Source: Dyadobacter sandarakinus (lineage in GTDB: Bacteria > Bacteroidota > Bacteroidia > Cytophagales > Spirosomataceae). From it: 64,000 nucleotides of DNA. The notes beneath the pieces were generated by a model, which was not told the DNA's origin, searched no databases, and saw only the letters and a list, made by a program, of their open reading frames with translations. The translations under genes and the position numbers were made by a program. This document shows positions 17,746 to 26,730 of the stretch, piece by piece (position 1 is the stretch's first letter; every line of letters starts with the position of its first letter). Where the stretch lies: positions 5,575,001 to 5,639,000 of the forward strand of contig NZ_CP056775.1 in NCBI RefSeq assembly GCF_016894445.1, given 5' to 3'.

Positions 17746-18345
17746 ATGTTCAAAAAATTATTGCTTCTTGCCTGGGTAAGCCTGGTAGTTTTTGCTGTTA
17801 GTTGCAAGGGGCCTGAGGGTGATGTGGGACCAGCCGGGCCAAAAGGTGATACAGGAGCCGCCGGTCCTCAGGGACCAGCTGGTGAGAATACAGGTTCCGG
17901 TGCAATCGTTATTTCTTCTGGTGCAGATTCAACAAATGAAGAAGGAGGCTATGTAACGGGTCTTACGGGTATTACCCCGGCGCAGGATAGCGTGTTACAA
18001 GCTTCGGCAGTTTTGGTTTATATCAAATCAGGCGGTGTATACTGGCCTTTGCCGGGTGTTGTTCTGTTTGATGATGGCTCTACTGTCAGCAATTTTACCT
18101 TCGTAAATGGAATGGATGGAACTAACTTCTTCATACAGCTTCTTCAGACCAACTGGTCCGAGGATCAGGACACTGCGCCTGTACGCAAGTTCGAGGATGT
18201 GAAGGTAGTGATTGTGCCAGGTAACTTGCTCAGGATGAATGCAGAAGTTCTTAAAAGTTATGAGAAGACAATTGCTGCACTCGGCATTACTGATAAAGAT
18301 ATTATATCCAGCAAAAAGCTGAATCTAAAAGCTTTGAAGAAGTAG
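17746..18345 (+). CDS. Lipoprotein with collagen-like Gly-X-Y repeats
   Basis: 199 residues. The signal peptide ends in a lipobox with Cys20 (VFAVSC). Residues 22-46 are Gly-X-Y triplets (GPEGDVGPAG, GPKGDTG, AGPQGPAG), giving a short collagen-like stalk just outside the membrane. A globular domain of about 150 residues follows, without a match I know. Collagen-like stalks trimerise, so a trimeric surface lipoprotein is plausible. The ATG at 17746 puts the signal peptide at the N-terminus; the longer reading begins upstream with non-family sequence. Confidence 0.8.
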   Translation: MFKKLLLLAWVSLVVFAVSCKGPEGDVGPAGPKGDTGAAGPQGPAGENTGSGAIVISSGADSTNEEGGYVTGLTGITPAQDSVLQASAVLVYIKSGGVYWPLPGVVLFDDGSTVSNFTFVNGMDGTNFFIQLLQTNWSEDQDTAPVRKFEDVKVVIVPGNLLRMNAEVLKSYEKTIAALGITDKDIISSKKLNLKALKK

Positions 18346-18353
18346 TATCAATG

Positions 18354-18393
18354 CATAAAAAAAGAGGTCGTTTTGGCGACCTCTTTTTTTATG
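18354..18393. terminator. Bidirectional terminator between collagen-like lipoprotein gene and gldN
   Basis: A perfect 17-bp stem, 18354-18370 with 18377-18393 (core AGAGGTCG/CGACCTCT flanked by A7 and T7), loop TTTTGG. It serves convergent transcripts on both strands. Confidence 0.92.
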
Positions 18394-18407
18394 CTCTTAT
18401 ATTCTGA

Positions 18408-19460
18408 TTAGTATTCCCACAAGCCGTGTTCAAGCTCCATAAGCTCCTGCTCGTAGTTCAGCGACTTGATCAAAGCTTCTTTTTCTCCATTGTAAATGTC
18501 AAGAAAGGCCCGGTCATTTGCATTGGAATACTTGGTAATCCGACCATAGAACAAGCGCAAGTCCATTGCATCCGCAAGGTTCTTGTTTTGCGCAGTATTA
18601 TGGGTATTATACCAGATGTATTTTTTAGGATCACTTCTAAACAACCGCTCCACATCCTTGTAGCGGAAAGATGCTACCGGAAGTTCCAAACCTGTCGCTG
18701 TTTGCTCTGCCGGCAACACGATCGTGATCGTCTGGATGTCGTTATACTGACGTGATCTTTTCTTATCAAAAACCCAATCCTCTTTCAGCTCGATAATGCT
18801 AAGCTGGTCAGGAAAGTATTCCTCTTCGGTTACTGCCACCTGAGTCGAGAAAGTAGAATCCACCTTTGGCTTTTCTTCTACTGCAGGCTCTTGCTTGGCA
18901 ACTTCCGTGTTCTTGGTACTTTTCTTTGCTTTCTTTTTAGGAGGACCCCAACCGTCATCTTCTACTACGGCTTCTTTTGCTGGTTTTTTGGCACCCCATC
19001 CATCATCAGCCGCAGCAGGTTCAGCCTTAGCAGCATCTGGCTTTTTGGCAGCTCCCCAGCCTTCATCTGTGCTGGCAGGTGTACCAAACCCTGCCGCAAT
19101 TTCATCTGCGGACAAGCCGGCAGTCTGATTCGGGATCAGGATACGTTTGTGGATATCACCTGCGCTGATCTTGGTTGCGCAGGAATCATTCGTATATGCA
19201 TCGATTAATCCCGCTTTTGCAGCATCCAGCAGGTATCGTGTTATCTCATTGTTTTTGGAAAACATCGAGATATTTTGCTTCTCTTTCAGGTCTACTCTTC
19301 TCCACAAAGTCCGCTTCATCATCACATCCTCGTCACCGATTGGGCGGGCTGAAAACAAGTTGGCTGTAGAGTCTTCCTTTTCCTGAGCAAAGGCAGTGCC
19401 GGATGCCAGGGAAAGTGTCAGGAGTGAGCATGCAATCGTTTTTCCGGTCAGTCTTCTCAT
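18408..19460 (-). CDS. gldN: Gliding motility / type IX secretion protein GldN
   Basis: 350 residues with a signal peptide (cut after AFA-Q). GldN is a periplasmic part of the type IX secretion core and forms rings with the lipoprotein GldK under the outer membrane. The N-terminal half has RPIGDEDVMMKRTLWRRVDL and the C-terminal half the conserved DWVFDKKRS and KYIWYNTHNTAQN. Between them (about 132-180) is an Ala/Lys-rich insert with three copies of a DxGWG...KK repeat, not a general feature of the family as I know it. Last gene of the porP-gldKLMN block. The ATG at 19460 is used; 19469 would be TTG. Confidence 0.93.
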   Translation of the reverse strand: MRRLTGKTIACSLLTLSLASGTAFAQEKEDSTANLFSARPIGDEDVMMKRTLWRRVDLKEKQNISMFSKNNEITRYLLDAAKAGLIDAYTNDSCATKISAGDIHKRILIPNQTAGLSADEIAAGFGTPASTDEGWGAAKKPDAAKAEPAAADDGWGAKKPAKEAVVEDDGWGPPKKKAKKSTKNTEVAKQEPAVEEKPKVDSTFSTQVAVTEEEYFPDQLSIIELKEDWVFDKKRSRQYNDIQTITIVLPAEQTATGLELPVASFRYKDVERLFRSDPKKYIWYNTHNTAQNKNLADAMDLRLFYGRITKYSNANDRAFLDIYNGEKEALIKSLNYEQELMELEHGLWEY

Positions 19461-19505
19461 ATCATGCAAGTGTTCTATTGTCTATCAAACGAGCGGCTTA
19501 GGAAA

Positions 19506-21098
19506 TTAGTATAGTGTAACGGAACGGGTCTGATTTCCCATTTCTACGTCGCTAACAGCACCTTTGAAGTTCTGACGTTCAACTTTCAGAATTGAAATTA
19601 CGTAGCGGTCGCCGGGCTGTGCCTGCTGTGCAAGGGAAGAGATAGATCCTCCTCCGCCATTCAGCGTAACACCATTGATCCTTCTTGAACCTCTCGCCAG
19701 TGATATCTCCACCTGTGATACCCTGAATTTCGCATCTTCGGGAGAGAAGTTCTTAAAGCTTTCGTCAGGTACTGCAACAATCTGGATACTTCTTGCTCCG
19801 GCAGCAGGTGCACCACGGCGCTCGTCGAAAACGGCACCATTTACACGTACTTCCAGCGATGGTTTCGGAACGCGGTTTACCCGGAAAGGCTCACTTCCAA
19901 GCTGGTTACCTGCATTGAACACGTTGATGTTCAATTGAGCTTTATTAGGCACAATGGTAAACTTACCTTTCTGGCCACTTGGAATAATCTCACCGCCGTC
20001 CGTAGTAAAGTTAGGGGCCCACAGCGGGCCGAGTGCCGGGCTCTGAATGCTCAGCTTGTTGGCACAACCCAGGTATAACGGAGGAAGTGTTCCTGTTTCA
20101 ATCTGATACGAGGGTTTCACAACAAAGTACTCCTGGTTCATCGTGTAAGTGGTATCCCTGCCCGACGGAGTAGGAATTGTAATCCGTCCCTGCAACTCAC
20201 GACGCGCAAGACCTTCTGCATTATAGCCGCCACCCTGAGCCGTAAATTCAATGAGACCTACACCATTTTCAACTTTGACCGGCGCTCCGTTCAGACTCAT
20301 GCGGGGTGTAATACCCGAGGCCGATGCTGCGATAAACATCTGTCCTTTAAATTTAGTACCGGCAACAACAGTTTTTGCATCAGCACTTACCATTGCAAGC
20401 ACGCGGTCAAACTTAATGTCAGCGGCTCCTACCTTGCTGGCCAGATACGTTAGTACTTCACCTTCCATCCGGCGGATATCAGTTTGTTTCTGGCTTAGTA
20501 CAGCAAGTGCAGCAGCAACGGGAGTCGATTCAAAATTTAGCTCAGCAAAATCCTTGTTACGCTGTTCTTTGTTGCTTTTCGCCACAGGATCTTCCTTTCC
20601 ATCCAATGCAAGCATTTGGAATTTGTTAGGAGATACCCTGTTTAGTTCAGCTACGTACGAGTTCAAGGTTTGCTGCAATTTGTAAGCTTTTCCATTTTTG
20701 CCTACGCCAATCATCATCTCGCCGACTTTAGTTTCTTCCTGCGGATTTTTGATACCACCTTCTTCATTCAATCCTCCACCTGCTTTGGTGATGATTTCCT
20801 GTTTCAGTGCATTCAGTTCGTTGGTAATGTCAGAGGTAACTTTGCGAACCTGATCAGCGTCCTTCATGACAGCTACATCAGCAGAACGGTTTCCGGACTT
20901 TTCAACAGCTGCCTTAATCTTGAGTGCAATTTCCTGATTAAGCTTATTTGCTGCTCCGGAGGATAGTTCCAAAGAATTATTCAGAAGAATGAATTTTTCA
21001 ATAATGGCTGAACTCACCTGCAATGCAAGCATCGCGGTAAGTACCAGATACATCATGCCAATCATCTTTTGACGGGGTGTTTCTTTTCCACCTGCCAT
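19506..21098 (-). CDS. gldM: Gliding motility / type IX secretion motor protein GldM
   Basis: 530 residues. One N-terminal span (about 12-33, IGMMYLVLTAMLALQVSSAI) anchors a long periplasmic part made of consecutive beta domains. GldM forms, with GldL, the proton-driven rotary motor of the type IX system and reaches the GldK/GldN ring. The MAGGKETPRQKMIGMMYLVLTAML start is diagnostic (read in parts). It lies 104 bp after gldL and 45 bp before gldN. Confidence 0.96.
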   Translation of the reverse strand: MAGGKETPRQKMIGMMYLVLTAMLALQVSSAIIEKFILLNNSLELSSGAANKLNQEIALKIKAAVEKSGNRSADVAVMKDADQVRKVTSDITNELNALKQEIITKAGGGLNEEGGIKNPQEETKVGEMMIGVGKNGKAYKLQQTLNSYVAELNRVSPNKFQMLALDGKEDPVAKSNKEQRNKDFAELNFESTPVAAALAVLSQKQTDIRRMEGEVLTYLASKVGAADIKFDRVLAMVSADAKTVVAGTKFKGQMFIAASASGITPRMSLNGAPVKVENGVGLIEFTAQGGGYNAEGLARRELQGRITIPTPSGRDTTYTMNQEYFVVKPSYQIETGTLPPLYLGCANKLSIQSPALGPLWAPNFTTDGGEIIPSGQKGKFTIVPNKAQLNINVFNAGNQLGSEPFRVNRVPKPSLEVRVNGAVFDERRGAPAAGARSIQIVAVPDESFKNFSPEDAKFRVSQVEISLARGSRRINGVTLNGGGGSISSLAQQAQPGDRYVISILKVERQNFKGAVSDVEMGNQTRSVTLY

Positions 21099-21142
21099 AT
21101 TATTCTGTAATCGGTTTTTCTGTGAATGAATAGTTTAAAAAC

Positions 21143-21190
21143 AACAATCGTCAAGCCTGTTCATGCAAAATCCCAGGAATGACGATCGTT
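21143..21190 (-). terminator. Weak terminator-like hairpin between gldL and gldM
   Basis: AACAATCGTCA (21143-21153) and TGACGATCGTT (21180-21190) pair with one mismatch. On the minus strand the hairpin is followed shortly by GTTTTTAAA. It lies in the 104-bp gap between gldL and gldM and could reduce read-through into gldM. Confidence 0.4.
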
Positions 21191-21202
21191 TCAATCCGAT
21201 AA

Positions 21203-22015
21203 TCAGGCATTTCCTCTCATCGCGGTAAGCATGTTACCGTAGATGTTGTTCAGCGATGAAATGTTGGTAGTAAGCTTGGTCATCTCACCTTTAAACACCT
21301 GTGACTCCTTGGTAGCATCAGCCATGTTTTCCATCGCAGCTGTCAAATTGCCATAGAATGCATTCATTGCTTTCAAGTGCTTGGTTGTATCCTGCAATTC
21401 AAGCTCGTACACTGCATTAAGTGCACCCATATTCTTGGTAATCTGCTGAAACTGCTCGCGATAGGATTGTGCATCCTTGGTAGCATCCGCCATGGAAGAC
21501 ATTGCGTTGATCGCCACACCGTAGGATTTATTCATATCGTTGATGGCCGTTGATGCGGATTTTACATTACGCGCATAATCGTTGGTAGCAACAGTGGCAT
21601 CTGTAAGATCGCTGATCTTGCTCACAGTATCAGAAAGGTTTCTGAATCCTTTACCCAGATTATCAAAGATTTCAGGTGAGATCTTCGCATTGTCCAGCAT
21701 GTTGTCAAGCTTCGCAGTTGTGCCGCTTGCACTTGTAGACATCCGGCTAATCGCAGGTCCGTTATAGTCGTCAGCCAATTCAGGGTAAACACGTGTCCAG
21801 TCCGGATCTCTGTCTGATGATTGGGTCAAAGTTTGTAGTGCGTACAAAATAAAGATAATTACCTCAGTACCTAGCCCTGCAGTAAGCATCGGGCCTCCTC
21901 CATCCCAGTGCTGAATTTTAAATAAAGCTCCCAAAATAACAACGGCAGCACCAGCGCTGTATATGGTTGGTACCAGTTTATCCCAAAAAAAACTAGGTCC
22001 GCTATTCTTAGCCAT
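21203..22015 (-). CDS. gldL: Gliding motility / type IX secretion motor protein GldL
   Basis: 270 residues. Two spans (about 15-32 and 43-62), with the motif AALFKIQHWDGGGPML between them in the form GALFKIQHWDGG, precede a long cytoplasmic helical tail (about 110-270) with heptad-like repeats of NMADATKE and SMADATKD. GldL is the cytoplasmic-membrane ring of the motor that energises gliding and secretion through GldM. The tail shows internal repetition (three related blocks of about 40 residues). Confidence 0.95.
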   Translation of the reverse strand: MAKNSGPSFFWDKLVPTIYSAGAAVVILGALFKIQHWDGGGPMLTAGLGTEVIIFILYALQTLTQSSDRDPDWTRVYPELADDYNGPAISRMSTSASGTTAKLDNMLDNAKISPEIFDNLGKGFRNLSDTVSKISDLTDATVATNDYARNVKSASTAINDMNKSYGVAINAMSSMADATKDAQSYREQFQQITKNMGALNAVYELELQDTTKHLKAMNAFYGNLTAAMENMADATKESQVFKGEMTKLTTNISSLNNIYGNMLTAMRGNA

Positions 22016-22084
22016 ACAAATTAAAATCGGTTACAGTGAAAAATAAAAGGTTGTTAGAAATGATCGTTGGTTCAACGTGATTGT

Positions 22085-22118
22085 AAAAAAGAAGCAGGGT
22101 TGTGAACGCTGCTTCTTT
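22085..22118 (-). terminator. Terminator-like hairpin inside the gld operon (gldK-gldL gap)
   Basis: AAAGAAGCAG (22088-22097) and CTGCTTCTTT (22109-22118) form a perfect 10-bp stem with an 11-nt loop. Read on the minus strand it ends in T6, a good intrinsic terminator. It sits in the 120-bp gap after gldK, so it would set a higher level of gldK than of gldLMN. Confidence 0.65.
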
Positions 22119-22135
22119 CAGATAAGTAAGATTTT

Positions 22136-23209
22136 TTAGCGACGACGGGCTCGGGCACCGCCACGGTCATTTACATTGTCCATGACACACCGGAAACCGA
22201 TAAATGCACGGCGCTCAGTCTCATATTCGTAGGATCTTGTACCTGTTTGCAGGTAGTATGCAATGTCTTTCCAGGAGCCGCCTTTGATAACCTTCCGGGG
22301 TTCATCCGGGTTGTTGTACTCCGGGTTCATATCCCATACAATGGCAGTCGCATTGTCTGTGTAAGCATCGGAAGTCCATTCCGCAACGTTTCCGGCCATA
22401 TTGTACAAGCCAAAGTCATTCGGGTTGTATGCATTGGCTGGGGCAGTGTATGGATAACCATCAGCATCGTAGTTTCCGCGCTGCGGTTTGAAGTTAGCCA
22501 GGAAGCAACCTTTTGCATTCATGGTATATGGATTACCCCAGGGGTATTTCGCTACGGCACGACCACCTCTTGCTGCCCATTCCCATTCTGCCTCTGTCGG
22601 CAAGCGGAAACCGGTTGAGTTAAACTGGCCTTCCTTGTTTTGATAATCATGTAGCAGATTGGTACGCCATTTTGAGAAGTACTCCGCCGCAGTCCAGCTC
22701 ACACCTACCACCGGATAAGTATCAAAGCCCGGGTGCTGATAGTAATATTCCACAAAAGGATCACCATTGGAGTATGCAAAATCTTTTTTCCAAACAGTGG
22801 TATCCGGGTAGTACTTGGACATAATTTCTTCCTCGCCCAGCACTGAAACAGAGTCAACCATCAAAGCATTCACAAACTGGCGGTACTCATTATTTGTAAT
22901 TTCAGTATCATCCATAAAGAATGAACTGATTGTTACACGCCGGTTCATGTTATTCATGGAAGATGCAATATCCTCATCGGCTTGTCCCATCACAAATGAT
23001 CCGGAAGGAATTACCACCATTCCTGCAGGAGTGGTCTGCTTGTATCCTTTGCGGGCGGTAGCTGTGATCTCTCCGTTTGATATACCGCTTTCTTCTTTTC
23101 CTCCCTTGCCAAACTTGCTTTTGATAAAACCGCAGCTCTGCATCAGCATTAGAGCGGCAACCAAAAGCAGGCTTTTGACCCCATCCCGATAGAACACGTT
23201 CACATCCAT
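22136..23209 (-). CDS. gldK: Gliding motility / type IX secretion lipoprotein GldK
   Basis: 357 residues. Signal peptide with lipobox Cys26 (LMQSC) for outer-membrane anchoring. The body is a formylglycine-generating-enzyme (sulfatase-modifying factor) fold: VVIPSGSFVMGQADED, FRLPTEAEWEWAARGG, YNMAGNVAEWTSDAY, RKVIKGGSWKD. In GldK this fold is structural, forming the outer ring with GldN. It starts the KLMN part of the block, 347 bp after porP. Confidence 0.95.
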   Translation of the reverse strand: MDVNVFYRDGVKSLLLVAALMLMQSCGFIKSKFGKGGKEESGISNGEITATARKGYKQTTPAGMVVIPSGSFVMGQADEDIASSMNNMNRRVTISSFFMDDTEITNNEYRQFVNALMVDSVSVLGEEEIMSKYYPDTTVWKKDFAYSNGDPFVEYYYQHPGFDTYPVVGVSWTAAEYFSKWRTNLLHDYQNKEGQFNSTGFRLPTEAEWEWAARGGRAVAKYPWGNPYTMNAKGCFLANFKPQRGNYDADGYPYTAPANAYNPNDFGLYNMAGNVAEWTSDAYTDNATAIVWDMNPEYNNPDEPRKVIKGGSWKDIAYYLQTGTRSYEYETERRAFIGFRCVMDNVNDRGGARARRR

Positions 23210-23556
23210 AGTGGTTTGTAAAATTTGAATTATAAAATGTTAGCCTAAAAACGTCAGTTGATAATCTATAGTATACTGGTATTACAAACATAAGCCAAAT
23301 CCAATGCAGGCTTTTGCAAAGGATTTGAAGGCGTGCTTTCCACGTTTACAGCGGGCTTTCTCGACCATCGTTCTAACGCAGGAAAATCATAAATGTTATT
23401 GCACGCCACTATTTTACAAATATAAATTAAAGTTTCTCAAACTGACTCACAACTGTTTTTGCCTGATCTGAAAAGAGCCAGGTAAATGTTGTAAAATCTA
23501 TATATTTTACTATTTTTTGCTGAGCCTCAGGATAAAACCTTTTAACAAATTTCCTG
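23210..23556. other. Non-coding interval between porP and gldK
   Basis: 347 bp without a convincing gene. It is AT-rich near 23400-23520. It holds a likely gldK promoter (23285-23319); a second box matching TAnnTTTG on the minus strand (23417-23424, TATATTTG) has no well-placed -33 element. No hairpin or RNA gene is evident. Confidence 0.5.
23285..23319 (-). promoter_or_regulatory. Probable gldK promoter
   Basis: On the minus strand a TTG (23319-23317) lies 24 bp before TATGTTTG (23292-23285), which matches the TAnnTTTG -7 consensus. The predicted start is near 23278, about 70 bases before the gldK ATG. It would make gldKLMN at least partly independent of porP. Confidence 0.4.
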
Positions 23557-24534
23557 TCAGAATCGGAAGCGTGGTGTTCTGATGATCGCTTTCTTTCCAA
23601 ATTGAGGCGAAGGAAGGGCATATGACAGAAGCACCTCAAATGAAGAGGGTGCCTTGGTACGATTGCCACCCAGTACGAGATCATAGGCGCCCGACAATCT
23701 CAGCGATTGGTCAGGAAGCAGGTAAACACCACCCATGATGATGAAGTAGGTATCTTGTTGCCTGTATGTTCCTCCGATCCAGTAGCGCTTGTTGTACGTA
23801 ATCGTCGCGCCGCCTTCCGCTGAAATGGTGCTGATATCCGATTTTACCAGTACAATCGGCTGAACGTCGAGAAGGTAGCCGAGCTCAATGTTCACACCGG
23901 CATTGAAATATAATGTTCTTGGTAATGGATTTGTAGCAGTTTCTGAGCCCAACTGGTACTTGGGCTTCAATAAGTGGTTAAGTGAGACGCCGGCATAGAA
24001 TGCGTCATTTTCATACCGGGCCCCTACTGCAAAGTCAGGATTGATCTGGGAAATAACACCCGTCTGAATCAAAGGATCGTCCGGATCACGGGCGCGGAGT
24101 TTTCCATAGTCAATCGATTGGCGAAATAATCCTCCGCTCGCACCTACCTGCAGGTTCCCGCCTGCCATAGGAATCTTGTAGGCAGCAGATATCTTGAAGT
24201 CCTGGTCGTTGCGGGGACCGCTTTTATCATTTAATGCATAAAACCCGATACCAAAATTCTTCAGGGGCATACTGAATGAGAACAGCTGCGTGGATAACGC
24301 TCCACCCGCATCATCTACATTAGTACCCTGATATCCTGCATATTGAGTCCTGTGAATGACATGGAATTTGGTAAGGCCGTCAGCGCCTGCTGCGGCTGGG
24401 TTCAGGTAAAGCTGGTTAAGAGAAAACAGGCTGAACTGGGCATCCTTCTGAGCGAACACGCCAGGCGATGCCAGCAGGAAAATAGCCAGTAACTTTCGGT
24501 ATCTGCCATTACGAAAAATAAAAGTCAAGGTCAT
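23557..24534 (-). CDS. porP: PorP/SprF family type IX secretion outer-membrane protein
   Basis: 325 residues. Signal peptide (cut after VFA-Q), then the family signature QFSLFSLNQLYLNPAAAGAD near the mature N-terminus and a beta-barrel with repeated YEND / AGVSLNHLL strands, ending in arginine and phenylalanine (RTPRFRF). PorP/SprF proteins work with the secretion core and help attach or export cargo. In Porphyromonas the order is porP-K-L-M-N, the same as here. The ATG at 24534 is used because the upstream extension runs through the hemD terminator. Confidence 0.92.
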   Translation of the reverse strand: MTLTFIFRNGRYRKLLAIFLLASPGVFAQKDAQFSLFSLNQLYLNPAAAGADGLTKFHVIHRTQYAGYQGTNVDDAGGALSTQLFSFSMPLKNFGIGFYALNDKSGPRNDQDFKISAAYKIPMAGGNLQVGASGGLFRQSIDYGKLRARDPDDPLIQTGVISQINPDFAVGARYENDAFYAGVSLNHLLKPKYQLGSETATNPLPRTLYFNAGVNIELGYLLDVQPIVLVKSDISTISAEGGATITYNKRYWIGGTYRQQDTYFIIMGGVYLLPDQSLRLSGAYDLVLGGNRTKAPSSFEVLLSYALPSPQFGKKAIIRTPRFRF

Positions 24535-24620
24535 GCCTGCAAGTTTAATGAAATAGCACCAAGGGTCATTTGACGGACATTTTATAAACGCATATTGCTC
24601 AAAAAAATTGATATGACCAC

Positions 24621-24647
24621 AAAAAAGCCCCGAAAAATTCCGGGGCT
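24621..24647 (-). terminator. Terminator after hemD
   Basis: AGCCCCG (24626-24632) and CGGGGCT (24641-24647) form a stem with an 8-nt loop; on the minus strand the hairpin is followed by T6. It separates hemD from porP. Confidence 0.8.
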
Positions 24648-24664
24648 GAATGGCTGTCTGAATA

Positions 24665-25447
24665 TCAGGCGTTATTGGCTTTTTTAATGTAAACTTCAAG
24701 CGCACCTGTCATAGACGGTGCATTGGGGAGAGGCGCCTGAATATCAAGTATTAAGCCCGCATCTTCCACAGCTTTGGCTGTTGTGGGGCCAAATGCGGCA
24801 ATACGCGTATTGTTTTGTTTGAAATCCGGAAAATTCTCGAACAGTGACTTGATACCGGAAGGACTGAAGAATGCAATGATATCGTAGTACACTTCCCCGA
24901 GATCCGAGAGGTCAGAGGATACCGTCTGGTACATGGTAGCCTCCGTCAGGTGAAATTCCTCAGTATCCGCAAACTCGGGAATATCATTCCTTCTGACGTC
25001 AGAACAAGGATAAAGGAACTTCTCCTTTTTGTGCTTGCGCATGAGCTCGATCAGCTCGGCAGCAGTTTTGGTCCCTGTAAAGATTTTGCGCTTGCGGATA
25101 ACAATGTATTTCTGGAGATAATTGGCTGTTTGTTCCGAAATACAAAAGTATTTCATTGTAGCAGGTACCTCAAGGCGACCTTCATTGCAAATCCGGAAAA
25201 AGTGGTCAATGGCATTACGACTCGTGAAGATTACTGCCGTATGATCCAGGATGTTGACTTTTTGTTTGCGGAAATCTTTGTAGGAAACCCCTTCAATATG
25301 AATAAACGGCCGAAAATCAACTTTGATATTATACTTCTTGGCCAGTTCGTAATAAGGTGAATTCTCGTCTGCTGGTCTGGACTGGCTTACCAAAAGGCTT
25401 GTCACTTTTTTAAGCCGCTCCTGATCAAAATTGATGGTATCACTCAT
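24665..25447 (-). CDS. hemD: Uroporphyrinogen-III synthase
   Basis: 260 residues, two-domain HemD fold. It closes and inverts ring D of hydroxymethylbilane in haem synthesis. HemD sequences vary greatly; recognition rests on TAVIFTSRNAIDHFF in the first half and IIAFFSPSGIKSLFENF, then AFGPTTAKAVEDAGL in the second. It is 43 bp after the DUF4271 gene on the same strand, a pairing I recall as common in Bacteroidota. Followed by a terminator. Confidence 0.9.
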   Translation of the reverse strand: MSDTINFDQERLKKVTSLLVSQSRPADENSPYYELAKKYNIKVDFRPFIHIEGVSYKDFRKQKVNILDHTAVIFTSRNAIDHFFRICNEGRLEVPATMKYFCISEQTANYLQKYIVIRKRKIFTGTKTAAELIELMRKHKKEKFLYPCSDVRRNDIPEFADTEEFHLTEATMYQTVSSDLSDLGEVYYDIIAFFSPSGIKSLFENFPDFKQNNTRIAAFGPTTAKAVEDAGLILDIQAPLPNAPSMTGALEVYIKKANNA

Positions 25448-25490
25448 GTATAATGCGCAGTGGTTTTATTCCCGATTCATTTGTTACCGG

Positions 25491-26672
25491 CTACAAGGCA
25501 AACTTTATACCTATAATGAGCGGGATAATTTCTATGACGCAAAGGTAAGAAAATAAATACAGATTAATCAACGAACCCGAAGGCCGCGTGACAATGTACA
25601 GGGAGATAAAACGTGAGAAGTAAAACAATACAAATGGCAGTGCAAGGTAGGGTCGCATTTCGGCTGTAAGGTTCACATGATTGAAGTTCAGGAAGAAAAC
25701 CATCAGAAAGCAAAATGCGTAAAACAGGTAAGATGACTGTATAATTTTGATAAAAATAAGGTCGACCTGCTTGTCCAGGTTGAGCATATTTCCTGCCATC
25801 ACCATGCAAATGTATTTGGCATAAATCAGCAAAAAGAATACAATGGTCAGGACGGAGAAGTCGCCCAGCAACTCGGCCGTACCCGACTTCCCGGAAAATA
25901 ACGTACTGAATGAAAACAGGTTAAATCTGTTCACAAGCAGGAATGTCGCAGCAAATGCCATCAGCATCGCCAGCGCTACCACAAAGGTGATAACGGTATT
26001 GCTTAAAGGTTTGTGATTTTTGGAAAGCTGATCACGCGGATCGTTGTTGAAAAAGTCAATAGGACTGATCAAGCGGACAAAAGAAGGTGTATTGGTGTTG
26101 TAAAGCCATGCATTCAGAACGAGTACAATCAGCAACACGACCGCGGCAAAATTCCCGAATGGGGAGAATGAAACAGGTTTCATATTAATAAAACCTGATC
26201 GCGAATTTTCTGCCAGGCCCACATCACCCCGCGCTTTTTTATTGCACAGCAATACCGTTTTGTCAGCAATGCCCGGCCTGCCGTAAAAGGTAAACAGGAG
26301 CTCGTCTTTCTTATAAATCCGGAAAAGACTGTCTATACTCATTTCCTGCCATTTGCCGGCTTCAATCTTGTTCTGTAATGCACCTTCGAGAAACAGGTAG
26401 CACTCGCTCTCGGTTTTCAGCAGCAGTGCGTAGCGGCGGTTTTTCAGCAGATCAATATGAAGGCTTATGTAAGGAGCCGCCTCATTGATTTCCTGTGAAA
26501 AGGGGACATAGTTTTTGTACTGACTATTATATACCAGCCAATCATTTTTGAAGTCGTAAACCGGGAAGAACCGGGCAGGAGGGGATACCTTCGAAACGTT
26601 TTGCGCCAATGCTCCCAGGCTGAGCATCAGGGAAAGGAAAGCCCAGGAAATAGATCGGAAAACAGATTTCAT
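25491..26672 (-). CDS. DUF4271 multi-span membrane protein
   Basis: 393 residues. Signal peptide (MKSVFRSISWAFLSLMLSLG, cut near ALA-Q), an extracytoplasmic domain of about 150 residues, then about seven spans from residue 180 to the end. The membrane part belongs to DUF4271 as far as I can judge. Function unknown; it is regularly found next to hemD. The start at 26672 lies after the sucD terminator; the longer frame would read back through that terminator. Confidence 0.8.
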   Translation of the reverse strand: MKSVFRSISWAFLSLMLSLGALAQNVSKVSPPARFFPVYDFKNDWLVYNSQYKNYVPFSQEINEAAPYISLHIDLLKNRRYALLLKTESECYLFLEGALQNKIEAGKWQEMSIDSLFRIYKKDELLFTFYGRPGIADKTVLLCNKKARGDVGLAENSRSGFINMKPVSFSPFGNFAAVVLLIVLVLNAWLYNTNTPSFVRLISPIDFFNNDPRDQLSKNHKPLSNTVITFVVALAMLMAFAATFLLVNRFNLFSFSTLFSGKSGTAELLGDFSVLTIVFFLLIYAKYICMVMAGNMLNLDKQVDLIFIKIIQSSYLFYAFCFLMVFFLNFNHVNLTAEMRPYLALPFVLFYFSRFISLYIVTRPSGSLINLYLFSYLCVIEIIPLIIGIKFAL

Positions 26673-26680
26673 CCGGTATG

Positions 26681-26709
26681 AAAAAGGGCGGGGTTTCCCC
26701 AGCCCTTTT
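26681..26709 (-). terminator. Terminator after sucD
   Basis: AAAAAGGGCGGGG (26681-26693) pairs with CCCCAGCCCTTTT (26697-26709) with one mismatch. On the minus strand it ends in T5, between the sucD stop and the DUF4271 start. Confidence 0.75.
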
Positions 26710-26730
26710 GTATTTAGAAGGTATGCCGTA

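Noticed and set aside
24535-24705. N-terminal extension of PorP by 57 residues
   Set aside because: It runs across the hemD terminator and lacks family similarity; the signal peptide begins at 24534.
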